Shown here: positions 54,547 to 58,144 of the stretch, one piece after another
How positions within the stretch are numbered: position 1 is the first letter of the stretch
How the letters are laid out: each line of letters begins with the position of its first letter
Assembly: GCF_000429925.1 (NCBI RefSeq)
Contig: NZ_KE386985.1
Coordinates: 1-58,144 of the forward strand
From: Desulfatirhabdium butyrativorans DSM 18734
GTDB lineage: Bacteria > Desulfobacterota > Desulfobacteria > Desulfobacterales > Desulfatirhabdiaceae
Length of the DNA: 58,144 nucleotides
Direction: 5' to 3'
The notes under the pieces: generated by a model
Database searches by the model: none
Told to the model about the DNA's origin: nothing
What the model saw: only the letters and a program-made list of their open reading frames with translations
Translations under genes and position numbers: made by a program

Positions 54547-56109
54547 ATGGCCTTTGAAGCGGAAATGCAAAACCATGCCGAGCGGGTGAATCGGGCGCTG
54601 GCCATGGGTGGCCCGAAAAAGATCGCGCAGCTCCATGCTCGTGGAAAATACAGCGCACGGGAACGAATCGACCGTCTGTTGGATACCGGATCGTTTCTGG
54701 AAATCGGGCGATTCAACCACTCGGATGTTCCGGGGATGGAGGCAAAAACGCCAGCGGACAGCAAAATCGGCGGCTACGGAACCATCGATGGCAGGCGGAT
54801 CGTGGTTGTCGCCAATGATTTCACGGTGCTGGCGGCCACATCCAGCCGGATTGCCGGACGTAAGGAGGGAGAGCTCAAGCTCGCTGCGGCCGAGAAAGGC
54901 TTTCCGGTCATCTACCTGGGCGAGGCCGGCGGGGCGCGCATGCCGGATATCATGGGCTCGAAAGGGCTGGCATCCTTCGGAGGCGGCGGGCATGACACCT
55001 ATCTGAAAATCATGAGCCGGGTCCGTCGGACACCCATGATAACGGCCATTCTGGGAGAATGCTACGGCATGCCGACTTGGATGGCCTGTCTGTCGGATTT
55101 TGTCGTTCAGCTCAAGGGAAGTGCCATGGGGGTGTCCGGGCCCCGTGTTCTGGAGCTGGCCCTTGGCGAATCTGTTACCGATGAGGAACTCGGGGGATGG
55201 CAGGTCCACAGTGAAATCACCGGATCGGTGGATCGGGTTGCAGAAACAGAAGACGAATGCTTCATGCTCATTCGCCGGTACCTGTCCTATATGCCCGATC
55301 ATTGCATGGCGCTTGCCGAGCGGAAATCGGTTCCGGAAGGTTCCGGCTCAGAAATGCCGCATATCCTCGATTGGTTGCCGGAAAAACGCAACCGGGCCTA
55401 TGACATGCACCGAATTCTGGAATGTATCGTGGATCGGGACTCACTGTTTCCCGTCAAGCCGACGTTCGGTCAGGCCGTTATTACCGCTTTGGCGCGGCTC
55501 GATGGCCGATCCGTCGGGATTGTGGCCAATCAGCCCAGTTTCAACGCAGGCGCCATGGATACCGATGGCATCGACAAGGTCATCAGTTTCTTGTGCCTTT
55601 GTGATTCCTTCAACATTCCACTGCTCTTCTTCCACGATATTCCCGGATTCATGGTCGGAAAGGAGGCGGAGCGCAACCGTGTCGCCTCCCGGGTCATGAA
55701 CTACATGAACGCCCTGGGGCTGCTGACGGTTCCACGGATTTCCGTCATCGTTCGCAAGTCTTACGGCATGGCTTTCTGGAACATGTGCGGCTCCGGTTGT
55801 GGCGCAGATTTTTTGGTTGCATGGCCAACAGCGGAAATGAGCTTTGTCGATCCGGCGATTGCGGCCAATGTTGTCCATGCAGGCAAATCGCCGGATACCG
55901 ATCGGCAGTCCGAAGAATGGCTTCAATTGAAGCGTCAACTGACAGACGATGCCTCACCCTATGGGGCGGCCGGGCTGCATTATCTGCACGACGTCATCGA
56001 TCCGAGAGAAACCCGCGATTACATCGCCAAAGCCCTTGCCATCTGTCAGGAGTCGAGGACACGAGGCATTGGAGAGCACCGGCTGGCGAACTGGCCTACC
56101 AAATTCTGA
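54547..56109 (+). CDS. Acyl-CoA carboxylase carboxyltransferase subunit
   Basis: 520 residues, crotonase-fold carboxyltransferase. N-terminal KYSARERIDRLLDTGSFLEIG, then YLGEAGGARMPDIMG, the oxyanion-type GPRVLELALGESV and GGWQVHSE, and C-terminal KSYGMAFWNMCGSGCGADF. It is paralogous to 10481-12034 but the N-terminus, FGGGGHDTY loop and acceptor region differ, so another acyl-CoA is likely carboxylated or decarboxylated. No biotin carboxylase or biotin carrier is next to it. Start 54547 is chosen for AAAGGAT at 9 bases. The stop overlaps a repeat. Confidence 0.88.
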   Translation: MAFEAEMQNHAERVNRALAMGGPKKIAQLHARGKYSARERIDRLLDTGSFLEIGRFNHSDVPGMEAKTPADSKIGGYGTIDGRRIVVVANDFTVLAATSSRIAGRKEGELKLAAAEKGFPVIYLGEAGGARMPDIMGSKGLASFGGGGHDTYLKIMSRVRRTPMITAILGECYGMPTWMACLSDFVVQLKGSAMGVSGPRVLELALGESVTDEELGGWQVHSEITGSVDRVAETEDECFMLIRRYLSYMPDHCMALAERKSVPEGSGSEMPHILDWLPEKRNRAYDMHRILECIVDRDSLFPVKPTFGQAVITALARLDGRSVGIVANQPSFNAGAMDTDGIDKVISFLCLCDSFNIPLLFFHDIPGFMVGKEAERNRVASRVMNYMNALGLLTVPRISVIVRKSYGMAFWNMCGSGCGADFLVAWPTAEMSFVDPAIAANVVHAGKSPDTDRQSEEWLQLKRQLTDDASPYGAAGLHYLHDVIDPRETRDYIAKALAICQESRTRGIGEHRLANWPTKF

Positions 56110-56245
56110 CGACTTCGCCAAAAGGCCGGATGTCCCGCGTTCCGCGGGATCGTGCTGCCTCCCTCGTCGTTGCGGCGTACGTCTTCGTACGCTTCGATCC
56201 TCAGGATTTGCACGCCTTGCCCGCGGCCTTTTTTCGAAGCCGTCC
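56108..56245. repeat. 138-bp repeat with imperfect terminal inverted repeats, copy 2
   Basis: GACGACTTCGCCAAAAGG on the left and, reversed, GGACGGCTTCGAAAAAAGG on the right. The interior GCAAATCCTGAGG and CAAGGCG (read on the minus strand) match 1229-1355. It begins within the stop codon of the carboxyltransferase gene. Confidence 0.7.
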
Positions 56246-56304
56246 ATATGCTCGACTTCTTGTGAATTTATCGAATTCTAATCCAACGCCAAGGAGACCC
56301 CGCC

Positions 56305-57957
56305 ATGGAAAACATCTGGATGAAACACTGGCCTCAGGATGTTCCGCAGACCCTGACCTATACGCAAGGAAACAAACCCATCCATGAATACCTCCGGCAT
56401 CGCGCACAAGAGCGGCCGGATAAGACCGCAATCGTGTATTACGGCAGGGAGATCTCCTATCGCGAATTGGATACGGCATCCAACCGGTTTGCTGCCTACC
56501 TCTTGAATCAGGGTGTGAAAAAAGGGGATCGAGTCGGCATTTTCATGGGCAATTGTCCGCAATATGCGATAGCTCACTTTGGTATTCAGAAGATCGGAGC
56601 CATTGTCTGTCCCTGTTCTCCCCTCTTCAAGAAATTCGAACTCGTTCATGAACTCCAGGATGCCGGAATCCAGATTCTCGTCGCGTGGGACATCCTGATG
56701 CCTGTCGTCAAGGAAGCGCTCTCCGAAACGGCGCTGAAGAAAGTGGTCACAACCAACCTGCGGGACTTTCTGCCAGCCGAACCCTGCTTCGCTCTGCCTG
56801 CCATGATGAATGTTCCCAAGCGGGCGATCCCGGGGACCGATGATTTTCAGCAGATCCTATCAAGCGATCTTCCCGATCCCGAAGAAGTGCCCATCGACAT
56901 GAAGACGGATATCGGATTGTTCCAGTATACCGGAGGGACGACCGGAATGCCGAAAGGCTGCATGCTCGGATTCGATGCGGCCCTTTTCAAGACGGCGGCG
57001 GTTTGTGCCATCACCCATATGGGGCCTGACTCCGTATGTCTTGTCACCATGCCTATTTTCCATATCGCCGGGATGCTTGCCGGGATAAACAGTTGCATCT
57101 ATGCCGGGGCAACCCAGGTGCTGCTGACCATCTTCGATGCTGAAACCGCCATGCAGGCCATATCCCGGTACAGGGTCGATTTCTGGTACAGCGCAGTTCC
57201 CATGAACGTGGCCATACTGGCCCATCCCAAAACTTCCGAATATGACCTGAGCAGTCTCCGGCTCTGTCTGACATCCTCTTTCGGCATCCAATTAACGGAG
57301 GCCATTTCACGGCAATGGGCGGAGCGCACAGGCGGCGGGCTGCTCATCGAGGGCGCCTATGGGTTGAGCGAAACCCATACAGCCGATACCTTCATGCCCG
57401 TTCAGCGCATCAAATACGGATCAATGGGCATACCCGGATTTTCGGAAGAATTTCGAATCGTGGATTTGACGGATCGGAATCGGGAGATGCCGGTTGGTGA
57501 ACCCGGAGAGATCGTTCTGAAAAACCCTGGCGTATTCAAAGGCTACTGGAACCAGGAAAAGGCCACCCGGGATACCCTGATCGATGGATGGGTGTATACC
57601 GGGGATATCGGTCGATTTGATCAGGATGGCTATCTGTATCTTCTGGGACGAAAGAAAGAAATGATCAAGGTTTCCGGATTCTCGGTCTTTCCCGAGGAGG
57701 TCGAGGCGATTCTGAATCGGCACGAAGCTGTCGCCCAGTCGGCCGTCATCGGCATGCCGGATGCGCGCCGGGGGGAAGTGGCCAAGGCCTTTGTGGTCCT
57801 CAAGCCCGATCATCCGATTTCTGCGGAAGAGCTGCTGCTATGGGCGAAAGAAAACATGTCCTCATATAAATGCCCTGGGGAGATCGAATTTCGGGATACC
57901 TTGCCGACACTGGGGACAGGAAAGCTCTTGAGACGGGCGCTGAAAGCCGCCTCCTGA
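56305..57957 (+). CDS. Acyl-CoA synthetase (AMP-forming)
   Basis: 550 residues, ANL superfamily. The ATP/AMP loop is FQYTGGTTGMPKGCML. YGLSETHTADTF is the adenylate-binding region. The C-terminal domain has YTGDIGRFDQDGYLYLLGRKKEMIKVSGFSVFPEEVE and a C-terminal catalytic Lys in LGTGKLLRRAL. It activates a carboxylic acid to its CoA ester. As LvaE-like partner of the dehydrogenase and kinase it may feed 4-hydroxy acids into the pathway; the real substrate is unknown. Preceded by GGAGACC. Confidence 0.92.
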   Translation: MENIWMKHWPQDVPQTLTYTQGNKPIHEYLRHRAQERPDKTAIVYYGREISYRELDTASNRFAAYLLNQGVKKGDRVGIFMGNCPQYAIAHFGIQKIGAIVCPCSPLFKKFELVHELQDAGIQILVAWDILMPVVKEALSETALKKVVTTNLRDFLPAEPCFALPAMMNVPKRAIPGTDDFQQILSSDLPDPEEVPIDMKTDIGLFQYTGGTTGMPKGCMLGFDAALFKTAAVCAITHMGPDSVCLVTMPIFHIAGMLAGINSCIYAGATQVLLTIFDAETAMQAISRYRVDFWYSAVPMNVAILAHPKTSEYDLSSLRLCLTSSFGIQLTEAISRQWAERTGGGLLIEGAYGLSETHTADTFMPVQRIKYGSMGIPGFSEEFRIVDLTDRNREMPVGEPGEIVLKNPGVFKGYWNQEKATRDTLIDGWVYTGDIGRFDQDGYLYLLGRKKEMIKVSGFSVFPEEVEAILNRHEAVAQSAVIGMPDARRGEVAKAFVVLKPDHPISAEELLLWAKENMSSYKCPGEIEFRDTLPTLGTGKLLRRALKAAS

Positions 57958-57981
57958 AAAGGGTTGGGGGCCATCCATTAT

Positions 57982-58123
57982 TTAGTGCCTGAACGGAAGG
58001 AAAACCCCTATTCGGAGCAGCGCGCCGCCTGCGGGCAGGCAATTTTGCAATACAGCGTGAAATCCTGCGGAACACAGGACAGCCGCCCGATATCGTAAGG
58101 GCCGGGCGGGTCCGGATCCGTCC
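57982..58123. repeat. Mosaic repeat near the window end
   Basis: Begins TTAGTGCCTGAACGGAAGG, continues with GGAGCAGCGCGCCGCCTGC like 44509-44607, then GCAGGCAATTTTGC, AAATCCTGCGGAACACAGG and AGCCGCCCGAT like the right module of 22634-22925 in inverse orientation. The window ends 21 bases later. No gene is seen between 57958 and 58144. Confidence 0.65.
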
Positions 58124-58144
58124 AGAAAAGCCGAATCCAATGAA

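Overview
The window looks like chromosome of an anaerobic, probably sulfate-reducing bacterium of the Desulfobacterota (Desulfobacterales-like). The grounds are a dsrC gene with both C-terminal cysteines, HdrA/MvhD/Flx-type electron-transfer genes, two in-frame UGA codons best read as selenocysteine, a siroheme-decarboxylase gene (alternative heme route), and a clustered methylmalonyl-CoA pathway. The species cannot be fixed from sequence alone.

Layout. 0-3 kb: a class III nucleotide cyclase, a DUF928 secreted protein and a cytochrome P460-like protein, then tRNA-Gln(CUG) on the minus strand. 3.3-5.5 kb (minus): coaD, rsmD, hypB, hypA. 5.9-16 kb (minus): a methylmalonyl-CoA block made of epimerase, mutase, MeaB, carboxyltransferase, a small subunit, a biotinylated carboxylase subunit, sucC and sucD. 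Together these interconvert propionyl-CoA and succinate. 16.4-25.6 kb (minus): aminotransferase, NifU-like scaffold, tgt-queA, icd, a DsrE-like protein, an L,D-transpeptidase and miaA.

25.9-36.4 kb (plus) is the most unusual region. A short selenocysteine-containing HdrA N-terminal fragment is followed by NuoE-like and NuoF-like subunits and a 1088-residue NuoG/HdrA fusion. That fusion lacks exactly the part the short ORF encodes. Next come a selenocysteine MvhD, two iron-sulfur proteins, a FlxA-type FAD/NAD(P) reductase and then dsrC. This predicts an HdrA-centred, possibly electron-bifurcating complex with two separate pyridine-nucleotide modules and no HdrB/HdrC in the cluster. 36.5-45.5 kb (plus): a YjbQ-like protein, a siroheme-decarboxylase subunit, a nitrilase-family hydrolase, an FMN reductase, two transporters, a hybrid histidine kinase and a glycosyltransferase. 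45.7-50.6 kb (minus): fused pabBC, pabA and a secreted BACON-repeat protein.

50.9-58 kb (plus) resembles a split ACAD10/11 (LvaC/LvaA-like) module: an acyl-CoA dehydrogenase with the ACAD10/11-type DGxDEVH motif, a TetR regulator, an APH-fold kinase, an acyl-CoA carboxyltransferase and an acyl-CoA ligase. It may serve 4-hydroxyacyl-CoA or a related acid.

The intergenic spaces are rich in short palindromic or MITE-like repeats of several families. One of them supplies the C-terminal tail of PabA. No CRISPR array, full insertion sequence, rRNA or prophage was seen.
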